This document shows, piece by piece, positions 10,386 to 23,499 of a stretch of 64,000 bases of DNA; within the stretch, counting starts at the first letter, position 1, and every line of letters starts with the position of its first letter. The notes under the pieces are model-generated. The model searched no databases. It was not told where the DNA came from and was given only the letters and a program-made list of their open reading frames with translations. This DNA comes from Taenia hydatigena. Taxonomy: Eukaryota; Platyhelminthes; Cestoda; Cyclophyllidea; Taeniidae. The stretch is taken from positions 100,001 to 164,000 of the forward strand of contig JADWOT020001720.1 of assembly GCA_036345935.2 (NCBI GenBank), read 5' to 3'. Position numbers and translations under genes: made by a program.

Positions 10386-12230
10386 ATGTTCGCAGGTCCG
10401 GCTATTGGTATTGATTTAGGAACTACCTTCTCCTGCGTTGGCGTTTTTCAGAACGGCAATGCCGACATCATTCCCAATGCTCTGGGTCATCGCAAAACGC
10501 CGAGCTACGTCGCATTTACGGACAAAGAACACCTCATCGGTGATGCTGCAAAGATCCAGGCTGCCGTGAATCCCACCAATACTGTGTACGATATGAAACG
10601 TCTGATCGGACGTCGCTTCGATGATGAGGTCGTTCAAGGTGACAGGAGGCACTGGCCGTTCAAGGTGATCAATTCAAACGGGAAACCGAAGGTTGAAGTA
10701 AAGTGCTGTGGTGAGACAAAGCAATTCACCGCAGAGGAGATCTCGTCCATGTTGCTGCTGGAGATGAGGAAGACAGCAGAGGCTTATTTGGGCGAGAAGG
10801 TGACAAATGCAGTTATCACAGTGCCAGCAAATTTCAATAGCAATCAACGCCAGGCGACAATTAATGCTGGCAGAATAGCAGGTTTGAATGTGATGCGCAT
10901 CATCAGTGAGCCAATGGCAGCTGCTCTTGCCTACGGTTTGGGCAAGGGTGTCCACAGGGAGCGCAACGTGCTCATCCTCGATTTGGGTGGTGGTACCTTC
11001 GATGCGGCTATTATGTCCATAGGCAACGGAAAATTTGAGATGAAGGCTGTTGGCGGTGATACGCACTTGGGTGGTGGTGACTTTGACTCTCGACTGGTGG
11101 ATTACTGTGTGGAGAAATTCGAGCAAGAACATGGAGGAATAGATTTGACAACCAAAGCAAAAGCCATCAGCCGTCTGAGAAGTGTGTGTGAGAATGCAAA
11201 AAGAACGTTGAGTTTGCTTGAGCACACAAGTATCGAGGTCGACTCTTTGTTTGAGGGCATCGATTTCTCTGTGTCCATCTCAAGGCACAGTTTTGAGCAA
11301 TTGTGCACGGACCTCTTTGACAGGATGCTGGATATTATAAACGAGGTGTTGAGAGATGCGAATTTGAAAAAGGCTGATATTCACGAAATATTATTGGTGG
11401 GTGGATCGACACGTATTTTGAAGGTGCAGCATATGCTACAGAACTTCTTTGTTGGCTGTGAATTTAACAAGTCTATCAACCCAGACTAAGCAGCAGCCCA
11501 CGGTGCGGCGTTGTTAGCGTCAAAGCAGATTGATAAAAAGCCGCTTGTAATGATGGAAGTGATACCACTATCACTGCAGTGTGAGCTAAAAGGAGGCGCA
11601 TTAAAGCCGTTGATGGAGCGCAATATGAAAATTCCAACGGAGGTGACAGTGGCCATCATTACCTCCTCCAATTATCAGGGAGACGTGTTACTACCGGTAT
11701 ATGAAGGTGGGTATGCAGTGACAAATGACATCAACTTGCTCGGCAAGTTTCGCTTGTTAGGTACCCCGCCTTCACCGCGTGAGTTTCCACGGATAGAAGT
11801 TACCTTTGCCATTGACGAAAATGGCGTTCTCAGCGTGTCAGCAGTGGACAAGTTATCAAGGAAGCAGATTAATGTCTATGTTGAGGACACGAGTTATCTG
11901 TCGGAAGAGGAGATCGAGCGGATGATTAAGGAAACTGAGAAGTCGAAGTAGGCGAGTGAGAAGCAGAGAAGTAAGATGGCAATGAGGAATATGCTAGAAG
12001 ACTACATATTCACCATACAGTCGGAAATAGAGAAGGATGAGGTAAGGCAAATGACATCAGAGGAGCAACGCAAAAGTGTACGTACGATGTGTGAGGACAC
12101 GCTTAATTGGATAGACTTCGACCAAGATGCCACAAAGGAGGCGTACGAACTTATGCACAGAAAGGTGAAGAGCGTGTGCGACTCCATTACGTCAGTGAAT
12201 AAACTCGGCTCGTCAACAGAGATTTCGTAG
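10386..12230 (+). pseudogene. hsp70: Cytosolic-type Hsp70, pseudogene (two nonsense codons)
   Basis: Hsp70 chaperones couple ATP hydrolysis to binding of exposed peptide segments. This intronless copy is collinear with the B gene over 614 codons from the ATG, with no insertion or deletion. Codon 368 is TAA where B has GAA (11,487-11,489), and codon 522 is TAG where B has CAG (11,949-11,951). The first stop removes the end of the ATPase domain and the whole substrate-binding domain. Motifs still readable include [16 protein letters not shown] and VGGSTR. In places A is more canonical than B (RTLS, GGSTR, EEIERMI), so both descend from a better-conserved ancestor. The in-frame stretch from 10,326 lacks an ATG, so 10,386 (A at -3) is the natural start. 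TATA box and poly(A) signal are both still present. Truncated expression cannot be excluded. Confidence 0.9.
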
Positions 12231-12369
12231 GGCGAGGTCGCCAATTGGTAATTTGAATTGCCTCTAGCTCATTTGGTCCTGAAACGAGAAGTCACAAAAC
12301 TTGGAACCTCGTGACCATGCCGTGATTACTTACTCCTAATCCAAGCCACAAGGTTGTTATCCTTTTTGC

Positions 12370-12375
12370 ATTAAA
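12370..12375 (+). terminator. Poly(A) signal variant after the Hsp70 pseudogene
   Basis: ATTAAA lies 140 bp after the final stop and is conserved at 44,415-44,420 in unit B. Confidence 0.4.
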
Positions 12376-15284
12376 TGAATCTTTCATGCACCCACTTGGT
12401 TATTTATTTGCCCATACACATTCCTCCTAATACACTTCTTTTTCACCTACATCATGGTATCAGCCTAAAATTTTCAGGAGGGATTCTAGGGGTGACCTCT
12501 TCATAATTTTAATGGGAGTACTGCAGGTAATTCAATAATGGTCAATCGCTCTACGATACATGTGACTGTAGCCAGGGTGGACATAACGCGGCAGATCGAG
12601 TAGAATCCCGACCAAACCTACCGGTCGCGGAGGTATCATTGTCAGATTTCAATGCTTCTGCGGGATCTCTTGTGCCCATATGCGCAATGTTACCCAAACT
12701 TTTTATAATCTTTCTCCACGCAAACACCCTTGTTGATAATGGCATTTATGCTATCAAGCCTAGTCAAGATAATCTAAGTCAAACATTGGCATATCAAAAC
12801 TGATACAATGCGCTTTTCTAACAACGGGCAATAATGATTTCATTGTGCATTTTTGGATCAGCGCTAAGTAGAAAGGACCCTTTCTATCAATAAGTTCCTT
12901 TCCTTAGAGTGGAAGGCGCTGATCATGGGATTGGCGATGAGTGTTTAAGGACTGTCTCCCTATAGGCTAAGGCAAGTCATTATGTTGAATAAAAGCGAAA
13001 AAGTGTGATATAGAGATACGTTGAAAGAGCTGCGTGGAATATGGCCATTATGTGAGAAGACTGAAGCCCATTGGAAGGAATGAAGGCATGAATGCAGGCT
13101 ATGAGGACTAAGTTGGGAAATTAACGATACAGGCAATAAGCGCAGAGATTCGTGCCCGAATTATGTTTGCTCAACTTACCACCGTTTGTGCTCACCCGCC
13201 TCACGGCGCCTCACTTCGCCGTTCGAGTTGTCTTAGTTGGAGTTTGAACACCAAATACTTTGTGTTTTCTATCTTGTGCTCCGCGCCCATATGCACACGT
13301 ATATGCTTCGCCATTTCAGGCCCCGTCACTCTACTTATTTTGAAGGCTCCACTCATATTTAATGAGTAGCAAAATGATGTTCTTATAATAGAAAATTTGT
13401 GAGCTTAGTCTGAACCAACTTTGCCTATTCATATTCCTGCAAACAAATAGAGGCGTTGTTTTTTTAAAGAGGCTTCCTCGGTAAGTATAAGAAGCAATAT
13501 ATCGAATTAACGGGAAAGAGCTTGTAGTTTAATCCTTGTAGTTGGCGCTGTTTAGACCATTAGTCCAAGGTCTCCTTGCTTGGCGCTACAAGAAGCCCTG
13601 ATTTAAGCAGAGGTTGAGCATGTGTGCCCTGTCCCATTAACCAGTTAGTTAGTCCAAAACCTCCTTAGAGTCATTTTGAGTAAAAGTTTAAAGAGCAGGG
13701 GGTTAAAATTGGCGGATCCCTAAGGAATACTGTAACTCTCCTCGTTATCAAATAAGTTGGTCACAATTTATTAGCATTTCAAAAGAACACCATCTATCAC
13801 ACATTTGTACGATAGCCTCTTAAACCCTGAGGTGAATGCGGCTTAGGTGTAGGTTTAAGGGGAAAACTGAAGCACTACGTAAATGAAATCCTGACAATGA
13901 ACAGTCTAGCCGTGTCACACGTATGTCGAGACCAGATTTTCTGCGTAAGTTCCCCACTTCAAAGATTGATGCATGAATTAATGCAGACCAAAGACAGCTT
14001 TCACCTTTTTGGAACAACTTGAAACATAAAGCGCTTAGCTTTCAATCCAATTCCTTAATGCCTATTTTGGCTGCTACTCATGACAAAGGGGCCTTCTCGC
14101 CTCATGAAATATGTTTTGTGAAGAAGTAGTGAATCATTGTCTGCTTTTGCCTTAATAAGATAGCCAAAAATAGCAAAAATTTTACCTCAAATACCTGCCG
14201 TTTCCTGCACTTTGTAAGTCTACGCTTAGTGCTGCATGAGTGTAACGAAAAGATTTTCTTGCCTTGGTTTCTGAGTCAAAGATGTGTGCGTCTCGAAGAG
14301 AAAGCAAAAGTTTGAGAATAGCTACAACATGCGGTTTGTAGTGATTACTTTTCTCTGTGATAGACTCCTTTCTCTTAAACTGTAGCATGTCACAAGTAAA
14401 ATCCATTGTAATCCTTTAAGTCACACACCATTCGTCTTTATAAATGTGAGTGGATTTAGCTGTTAGCTCACTTTAAACTTTACTGGTGTCCACGAAATCT
14501 AGCTTGGTTAACATTTGACTCTTTACTAAAGCAGCAAGATGAGGATACCACTGGCAAGTTCTGTGGTCAGGTCTCCCCAAAATCAACCCACCTTTTGAGC
14601 AAAAGCAAATAAGTGGTCAGCTAGAGTTGGTTGGCAGCTTTGCATTGCCATGGAAGCCGAATGACAACCCTGCTATTTCTGACATTGTACGTGATTAGCA
14701 CTTTAATTTCGTAAATGAACCCCCTCTACTTCAGCTAATGCCTACCTGTTCACACTACCCGAAATACTAATATTTTTTTATTATATGGGATCGTTTCACT
14801 TCTGAGGGGGCGGATGAGGTGATCCTGGAACACTAGAATAGCCTTCTTCCACATGTTAACTTGGGCAGACCATAAGTTAAAAGTAGCGAAACTAGACTTC
14901 CATGAGTTAGGAGACATTTATTGACATTAAATCTAGTTTTTAATGTAGACACCCAGTAATTTCATTCGTTTTGTCCATGGCTGTAATAAGTAACTCGGAA
15001 AAATCCCTTATCAGCGTGACACTCAAGTCGAAGCCTGTTGGCACCCTTCCGCTGACTGATTCAAAAGTTATCAAATAAAGTCAACTTTTGCTATTTTAGA
15101 ACAATAAGGGAACCTGAGACAGGCTGCGGACGCATAGTTTCCCGTCATTCGCCTTTCTTTATACTTCATAAGTGCTAAAACATTCACTCGATTGCCACAT
15201 TACCGAAGATTAAAAAGTTGGATGCTAATTGATTCTGCAAGCATTACTTGATTAGAGAGACTGGTTAATACCTTTCTGCTTCAA
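12376..15284. other. Gene-free DNA between Hsp70 and the mosaic boundary
   Basis: Homologous to 44,421-47,378 with several percent divergence and small indels (for example about 52 bp extra in B near 44,920-44,972). Two exon-like minus-strand segments are visible. One is at 13,205-13,330, listed separately. The other, near 12,600-12,710, has a donor-like GTAAGT only in B and mostly amino-acid-changing differences. Confidence 0.5.
13205..13330 (-). other. Exon-like open segment, unidentified, unit A
   Basis: On the minus strand a 126-bp segment sits between an AG acceptor-like end and a GTGAGG donor-like start. It reads VTGPEMAKHIRVHMGAEHK, then continues open. Compared with B (45,306-45,431), about five of eight codon differences are silent, unusual for this window and suggestive of past coding constraint. 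I do not recognise the protein. In A the frame opens upstream to an ATG near 13,360; in B a one-base insertion breaks that extension. Confidence 0.25.
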
Positions 15285-16399
15285 AATCGCCCAGATGTGC
15301 TGTCGTGCGAGAAGAGGTGAAAGTCTAAGGCGTTCGAATGAATGACTTTATGGGCAGCAGCCGGAGAGATTAGCCGTTGAACATGGACCCGATTTGGGAA
15401 AATTGCACTCATGTCTGTTCCAGCATTCTCAAAAACTATTCCTTGATGCGCACATCAAAGGAGTGCTACAGGACACTTTAATCTCCTTATGTTGTTCCAT
15501 GCACGATTGCCTATTTAACCATCGAGAGGGAGATAGATAAAGGATCCTGATCCATAGTCAAAGACAAATTCTAGCGAACAGGAGAAGGCAAAAGCAACAC
15601 CCAAGACAGCAGACACAAAAACCTAATTTTACGCGTTTATATATAAGGTCTGCCTGTTAGATGGGAAAACTCGTCATGACTCCCAAGGCATTGTACAATT
15701 CAAACAATCACATGAATTGAGGCTAATTGTTCAAACCGGTTTGATTCTTGCCTTAAAGCAGCAAAATCAGCATTGTCATTAACTAAGTTTATCATTCCAA
15801 GCACAAATGTTGCCATTATGAGTCTTAATGTAGCACATCCCTAGTCAGCACAAACCTCAAATGAACGCGTGTCACACATATGTGACGCGACAGACGAACA
15901 ACTATGCAAGGAGTGTAGAGACCGTTTCGCGAGCCACTCGTGCCAGTCATTAACTTTTCATGCAAACCAGGATACTTGATCTTAACGCGATTGATCTCTT
16001 TTGGCAATTCTGCTAGGTTAGTAGTTTCGTCCGGCTCATAACTGGATTCAGTGGTAGAAAATTCTGCTGGCCATAACGCATGTCCACAGTTGGTCGTTGA
16101 AATACCGGTCAAAAGGCATATTTAGTTTAAAAATACATGTTTTATTTCATTTCCTTGTGATAGGGTTTCCCGTCTGTTCCTTCTTGCCTTGTTGTTCTTA
16201 CTTTTGAGCTGCTCGGTCGCACCTATCCTGCTTCAATTCAGCTAGTAGGGAAGCAGAGGAAGTAACGTCAGTTCAGTTATTTCACATCCCTACCTATTAG
16301 CTCTTTACCTTTATTTTTCCACTTTAGCGCCATGAGAACGTCTCGCACTTCTGTATCCCTCACGCTTCTCTCACCTTCACCTCCCCCAAGCCCAAGATC
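15285..16399. other. Start of the near-identical tract; no gene seen
   Basis: From here rightwards A and B agree almost base for base. A pocket of clustered differences lies at about 16,170-16,310 (B 48,264-48,404). A near-palindrome centred on CACATATGTG sits near 15,880. The minus frame at 15,825-16,112 has no recognisable domain. Confidence 0.5.
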
Positions 16400-19300
16400 A
16401 ATTCTCCCCTCTCTCCTTCTCCTCCTCACCCTCATCGTGTGTCAGCGCCCTCCTCGTAGATGATTTAATTGGCTAGAAGGACAAGTTAGAAGATCATGAT
16501 GAGATAAAATGTGCTTTTACACCAAAAGCCTCCAAAAGGACGAGAATAAAAGTGAACAATGACACACACATAAACTTAAGCGTAGATACGTAGTGGAAAA
16601 GGAGCAGGTGGTTTAGACCGGAAAGCATATAATCTTACCCTTTATTGTAGAGCGTCATGGACTAGAAAGTGAGTTGGACAGGTGAGAATTTGGTCAGCCT
16701 ACAAATTACAAAGTGAGAAGTAAGAACAATACGCTTACCTTAGCTCTCAAAAGGATAAATGGAGGAGGAGTAAAAACAGGAGATGGAATTGAGGCAAAGT
16801 AGTGTAAGACAAACTAAAGGGACAGAGAAAATGATAGAAATGGAGAAGTAATGGTAATCCAAGCTAAGCTATGCCAAAACAAGATTTGGTTTCGGGTAGA
16901 GTGTGGTTGAATCAGGTCCACTCTCACCCATGCTAGTCTGATCTGAGTTATGAATCTGGGCATTATTCACTCATGTCAAAATCGAGATCAAGACCAGTGG
17001 AGAGATGAAGGGGAACTTACAAAGAGGACACCGATAGACGACAAGGTAGGAGGGGAAGGTGGGAGAAACTTAACAGAGGCAGAGGAGTGAGACGTTCTCG
17101 TGAAGGTAACGTGAAAAATAAAGGTAAGGAGCTGTATTGTAGGGAGCACCCACTGCCCTTTTCCGAATTAGTTGCGTATGGGGAGCGCAATCAATGTGAC
17201 AATGCAAGGCGCAATACATGTGAGCACATAGAGTGCAGTAGGAGACAAGGGAGACTTACCAACGATGTGTGGGAGAGGGACATGAGAAAATAGACGTAGA
17301 CAGGAGAGCTCCTCTCTGCCCATTTCAAAGAAGTCACCAGTTCTACCTCTTGGGTGTGCACCTCAAATTCCTAATGTCTGCGAAAAAAGAAAAGAAGACC
17401 TTAATTTACGTGGCATGGAGTTGTGTCAAGTTGATTAGGCGGGACAAATCAAAAGTGTTGGGGCTGAATTAAATGATAACGCATGAGGCACCTTATCCAA
17501 GCTTGTCATAATCTAGCCTAGGTTGCTAATCTTGCTTTTACTAATCCAGTCCATATTAGTTGGGTCTGGTCAGGCCTAGACTTGGGTACCGTGCTACAGT
17601 GCTTCCGCAGTGGAACATGAATAATGGGCAAGTTGTTTTACATCAGCTGGTCTCTAATGCAGCTGCTTATATAGGGACTTAGAAAATATTTGAAACATGA
17701 AGTGTAGGTGCTGCACAGAGAACGCAGTAAAGGGCAGAATGCTGATTAAAGGTTTCGGTGGCTCACCCCTAAAGATTGGTGTTAACAAAGGGGCTTTTCT
17801 GATGACTGCCTTAATTCGACGTTTGGACGAATCGCTATTTTGCATTACGAATGGCGGTGTTGGCCCATACACATCTTCCGTGGGAGCGATGCACCAAGAA
17901 TATTCAGTTGAAAGGGACAGAGGAACAATTGAGATTGAGGCGAAGAGGTAAGAAGTCGAGGTACGGAGCTGCAGTGCAGTGTTCTCCATTTCTTTCCTAC
18001 CTCCTCCAATCCTTTCCAACAATAATTTGCCTGCCACTCATCTGGCCACTTGATTGAGTAAAATAAAAATGAACCAAGTTAATGAAAAAAAATTGCATTG
18101 ATCTAAGCTACCAGTCAAAAGCCAATGCCATTCGGACATTTCCGATGGCGGTTAGCAGCCTTGCCTTGAAGTCTTGGTAATAAACAGCAAAGTTTAGTTG
18201 TCTAGAAGCGGCTATTGCTAGTTTACGCACGACCGACATAGTAGAAAACCATAAGATACAGTTAATTCTTACCAGATGCCAAAGGCAGATTGCTGATTCG
18301 CTCTTTAGAGGACTCATGATTAGCAAATTATGCTCCAGTCAGACGCGATGCATTCTAGTGAAATTCATGGCCCGTAAATCCATTTTCACCCAGTAATTCT
18401 CAGTAACCAAGCCAAGTCTCTGGAAAAATACGGCCTACTTCTGCCAACATCATGGCACTTTAGTGCAGCAATGAATCCGATTTTCCAACGAGGTGAAAAG
18501 CAGTTACCGCTGATGACCTCGAAAATGGCGAGCGAGTTCGTTAACTTAAAGACTTGTTTCACTTAACAGAATTTGCAGCCGACAGTTGAAATGTGTCTTA
18601 AAAATTGCAAGCATTAGGGTTATTTATTTTCGATCTTAAACGATGTGTGATCCACTACATTTGACGTCCGGGACTAAATGGTCAAGTTTTGTAAACTTTG
18701 TACTCATATCCAGCAAAGTTTTTTTATTTTCGTTTGATTCCATTTCCGTTTTTAAACGATATATAACAGCGACGTTTCTCATCTATCCTACTTAAATGTT
18801 ACCTCTCCTTCAAATATAAAACTGGATCTCCCCAGCTCCACTACAGGTGTAGCTTACATTATTCAGCGTTTGGCAATGCTATCTATCACATAATAGTCAC
18901 ACCTTTGCACGAATCTGTACCTACGAAATGATATGGTGAGTAAGAGCAATCTTGTGCCCACCCCATTTAAGTATTCGCAAGCACAGCTTCAACGTTCATT
19001 AATGAGGTGGATTCATGTGCTTTCTGCTAACACATTGGCATTAAACACACATGTTCCTTAAAAAAGGCACACAACAATTTATTTACACTGAATAGACATT
19101 CATGTAAGTTGATTAGGTCCCGAACGGTTGTCCATTTATCATCTTTCTCCTAGTGCTAACTACAGAGTCATTTCAGTTGAGTTGGCGAACCGTGTGTTAA
19201 TTATTCCATCCTCCTGCCCTACGATTAAAGGGAGACATAAGTGCGAATATTGCAGAGGTGCCACTGGAGCAACACGCAAAGTCCCCCTTTACGGTGGGTC

Positions 19301-21110
19301 ACTGTCTCCTTGTACCCACTTGATGAATCTGTTTCTCCCACTTAATTTCCTCCAATTTGGTTTCGACGCAAGGGCATTAGCGGTTGAGTTTGTAGCAGGG
19401 CGGGGTGGGCTTCTATGCGGTACTTTCTTAGATCTGATAACCACATGAATTAAGGCCGTTGCCTCCAACAGCTGGAAGTGGACATCTCATAGCCAACATT
19501 ACTACCTCATAACTGCGCCAACGCGTGAACACTCTCGTTGCACATAAAATGCCTCTCCTTATGTAAGAGTGATTACTCAATTGGCAAGTGACGTGGCAAT
19601 TTAGTAAGGCATCAAGCAACCATCATTACCTACGGCTTTCAAATGGGAGCGCGTATGACTGTGCGGTTAGTCCCAGTCCTTTCCACCATTAGCTGCTCAA
19701 TGAATCATTTTCAACGATTGAAAAGCCTTCAAAGTACGCCAAGTGGAAGTAGTGGAAACGAGCCTCAACAGGAGTTGACTTGACCGCAGATACTTTAAGT
19801 GATTTGCAAGACATCAGTAGACATTTAATGTGATGGCTTACGCGTACGGAGCGTCAACCTCGACTGTCTCGCCTCAAAGCTGAACCGCTTGCATTCCAAA
19901 CGATACTGTTTTCGTAGTCCATTGGAGTTACATTTGATGAATTTGGTGACAATCAGTCCAGTCTCCCCTATTTCGATGGTAATGCTCCCAAAAAAACTTT
20001 TGCAAATTAATTTCATACTCACGATTCAAACTGAATGCCAAATCTACTTCAATCCGACGGGTGATTTTCGTACCTGAGGAAACAAAATGGGCTGCAAAGC
20101 AACAACCTCACTCGTTGTGAAGCTATACGATAATCCGACCATTCTGATCTGCCAATTGGCACTCAATTCGACGATAGCGTGGATTACACGCGAAAGCACA
20201 TTCGAAGTGGATTCTTAACTACCTCGACTTGCATTCACTCAAATCGCGCCTGCTGAATGCGCTCAAGACGCATACAGCTCGCCAGTGGGGAGCAATTCGA
20301 CGATCTTTTCAAGAGTACACCTGCTGCATCCACCAACACGAACACTACAAGCGTGAATGATTCTGCCAACGTGAATTGTGTTACGTCTTGATTACAGCAG
20401 AGACAACAAAGTAAGGCGAATTCACTGTGGGTCGTGGGTCATGGACAAATGGGTTCCCAGACCTAATTGACCGCTTACACTACTTCCAAGCAGCCCATAT
20501 CCACAAGACGCAGTTACTTCTTTGCTTCTTTACCAAAGAAACACTCAAACACCCATGGAAGAGGTGGTGATGCCTTGTCTGAACTGTAGCAGTGGACCAC
20601 CTCACCCCACACGCCTCATCAGCGTCAATCAACAATCAAATTTATCATCACCTGCGCAAACCCGTTCGATCCTCACCTTCCTCTGTTTGCAAAAGAAACA
20701 AGAGTAAGAGAGTGAAATTCTTAAATTTACTAATTATGGGAAATTCACAGAAGCATACGACACTGTAAAGACACCATTATAGCCTGGCAAAGAAGATGTA
20801 GGTATTTGGAACGGTAAGAATTCCGAGCTTTGAGAGTTTTGCGCTGTTTCGCATTAAAATGGTGCCAGAAGACAACTAATCATTCTAGTGCCCCTTTTCC
20901 TTCTTTACTCATGTTCTTCATGAACTATGTGGTGGTAGCGGTGTTTCCGCACCGACAAATTGTACTTATCACCCGCTTTAGATAGCGGACCTCTCATCTG
21001 CATTCCATTCACACATCGACATTTAAACCTGCGAAGCGGAGCCTTAAGCGACCTCCCGTACAAATGGTGCCAGACAACTGTCACTAATGTGATTATAAAC
21101 GAAAATTTTC
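16400..21110. repeat. Internal segmental duplication, left copy (unit A)
   Basis: Several blocks match 23,500-27,490 in the same order and orientation, with strong divergence and indels. Matching pairs: 16,690 with 23,930 (CAGCCTACAAATTAC), 17,500 with 24,640, 18,240-18,360 with 26,160-26,310, 20,620 with 27,115 (GTCAATCAACAA), and 20,935-21,030 with 27,365-27,480. No gene is supported inside; the frame at 19,128-19,448 is unrecognised. Confidence 0.75.
18750..18858 (+). mobile_element. LTR-like relic, unit A
   Basis: About 109 bp ending CCACTACAGGTGTAGCTTACA is homologous to the minus strand of 39,357-39,450, which lies just 3' of a Ty3/gypsy integrase relic. The shared 22-bp core around CTACAGGTGTAGC is exact and the rest is weaker. 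It is best read as a fragment of the LTR of that gypsy-type family. Confidence 0.5.
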
Positions 21111-23499
21111 ACAAGGCGTTTTTGGATGGACCCAGAAATCCATCTACTGTTTCCTGAGACTAATGTCGCACTTTTCAATGCATCTACCTGCTTTTTCCCA
21201 GTTTTGATTTGGAGCTCTGGTATGGCTCTAGCGACAAGGTGGAGAATGGGTCTCATTGGCCCTTAATGTATCTACCTTTACGCTGATACTAGAGGACCTT
21301 AAACTCCATTCTAGCCAACCCTTTACAGCATCCTCCCAATTTTAACGCACAGTTAAGGAGACGTTAGCTACTCACATTTTGTCTGCTTCTCAGCCTCCAT
21401 CGCCACTGCTTCCCTCTCAATGTCTCTGATACCTCCAACCGCACACTTCACCATTTTAAAGTCAAAAGACCAGAAGAGATCAAAAGCATAAAAATTATGA
21501 ACAAGTTATGCCATTAACTTCTCCTCCCCTGCTTTACCTTCCCTTCCTTCTCTCTATCCTCATTTTCGTCACAACTGGTATCCTAGTGTGTTTCACAAAT
21601 CAATGTAGAACTATGGGTAGCATCTTCGAATGTGCCGTCCGATAAAAATTCATATTCCTTCCACAAAATTGATTTCTGCATGATCCACTTGAATACATGG
21701 CTAGGAAAGTAGACCAATGGAGAAATTCAAGAACATACGGAAAGAAGAAAGGAAATGAGAATTTCAGTGCTTCAGCACCGTGCAGAGACATCCCATTTTG
21801 AAACTTCCCATCCTTTTCTCCGCTTACCCTTCGTAAACCTCTCGCTTTCGCCTCGTACCCAATCATTCTTTCGTCACTTTCGGCCGATAAAGCATGTTGC
21901 TTCGCCCAGGTTGGCGCGGTTTGCTCACCGCCATTGTACTCCCTAGAGCAAGGCAACAATGGATCTTGGTGTGAAATTAGAGTAGTCGGCAGATACGCAC
22001 CATCACTCGCGCCATAGTAATCGCAAGGGGTGAGATGCCACTGCATAACAGGCGTCCCTTCAAAAAAAGCCGAAGATAAGCAGTCAGAACGAGGCAGTGC
22101 ATTTAAGTCAAAGCACATTAGTATCGGTGGTTCTTCTCATTCTCTTTTCCCTCCTTTGCATGCATTAAGATGCACACGATTCGGTCAAGTCAGGAAAGCA
22201 AAAAAGTGAGGGACTCCTGCTTCCTTAAAACCACCTACAAATGTTGCTATCCAAAGTCCACACCAGACGGCACTGAGCGACACCACACGACAAGTGTTAC
22301 CAATCGAATCACACGTGTCAGGTCCAAATTGGCCTACCACACGACAAGCTGTCAGACATGCTGTTCTACATGTTGCACGCTTACATTTATTCATCTTGCT
22401 TTGCCACGCTGCCATTCCTGACATTCAGTTATTCGTCGATGCCTCTCTCCTGCCTTGTTTTACCTTTGCCCCCGGTCTTATTTGTATCTCCTACTTCTGC
22501 CGCAACTCTCTCTTTTCATCACTCCAGACCTTTCAATTCTTCATTCTGGAGACGTCGAAGGGGCACAAACAGATAGATGTCATAATAATTAGGGGTGACT
22601 TTTGGTGCCATCGCTTCTTCCTCCGACTGTGCTACTCTCCTCTGTTCTGGGATTTTACTTGCATGCGTCATTTCAATATTATCACATTCGATATCCAGCA
22701 TAATCACATGAAAAGGGAGCCATGACTAGGCAGTTCACGTGTCATTGGGACGAATTCTTCAAATTTTACCTAGACACGTGTCCAGATGAGTAAACGATTG
22801 AATCAGTTTAGAATTAGAGGGTAGAAATATAGAAAGCCATAAAGGAGTCCACAGCACAGCACTGTGGAGAGTCATCCTACAGCGTCCACTTCCAATCCTC
22901 TTCTGTCCATCTCCACCCTTACTCCTTCCTTACTCTACCCCAATTATTCTGTCTCATTCAGCTGAAATTCATGTTACCCAACTCCTGCCGAAAAACGCAT
23001 GGACCACCATTGCCTTTTGTAATGCAAAACAACAATTAGTCTAGGCACAGAAGTAGGAGTGCACATCAGAAATGCCCCTTCGTTAACTCAATAGCAATAG
23101 CTAAGGGCGGGTCGCCAAGTCCTCATCCTCACAGGCGTCTTATGTGTTAAAATTTAAGTCAGTCTCAACATTTTAATTTGGCCTGCCTAATCAACTCGTT
23201 AAAACCGCACGCCATGTAAATTGAGGTCTTGTCTTTCTTTCTCGCAGATGCTAGGGATCAAAGTACACATGGAAAGGCAAAGATTCACCCGTCTGCGTTT
23301 CCCTTCTCATGCTTTACTCCAACGCATCTTCAGAAATCGTCTCATTTGTCGCCTGCTGCACTCTATACACTCACACGTATTGCGTCTTGCAGGAGACAAA
23401 TTTTCTCTACATGGTGCATGAGTTTTGCTAGTTTCATGTGTCGTGTCCACTTTTATCTAAAATAAATGAGGGTGTAGAGTCACAGGAGGAAAAGAAAAA
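21111..23499. other. Gene-free spacer between the internal duplicates
   Basis: No supported gene. The 172-codon minus frame at 21,600-22,118 is the longest non-Hsp70 frame, but this length is expected about once by chance here. A frame at 23,221-23,421 overlaps a short sequence that recurs inverted at about 24,400-24,520 (shared CTCCAACGCATCTTC). Confidence 0.5.

Noticed and set aside
10416..11308. Long minus-strand frames opposite Hsp70 (also at 42,461-43,177)
   Set aside because: Antisense shadows of the Hsp70 coding sequence; no independent evidence.
12551..12745. Minus frame containing MGTRDPAEALKSD, with a donor-like GTAAGT in B
   Set aside because: A stop interrupts it in B and nearly all differences alter residues; at best a decayed exon.
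21600..22118. 172-codon minus-strand open frame, also at 53,694-54,212
   Set aside because: At this base composition about one frame of this length is expected by chance in 64 kb. No domain is recognised, and identity between units reflects recent duplication.
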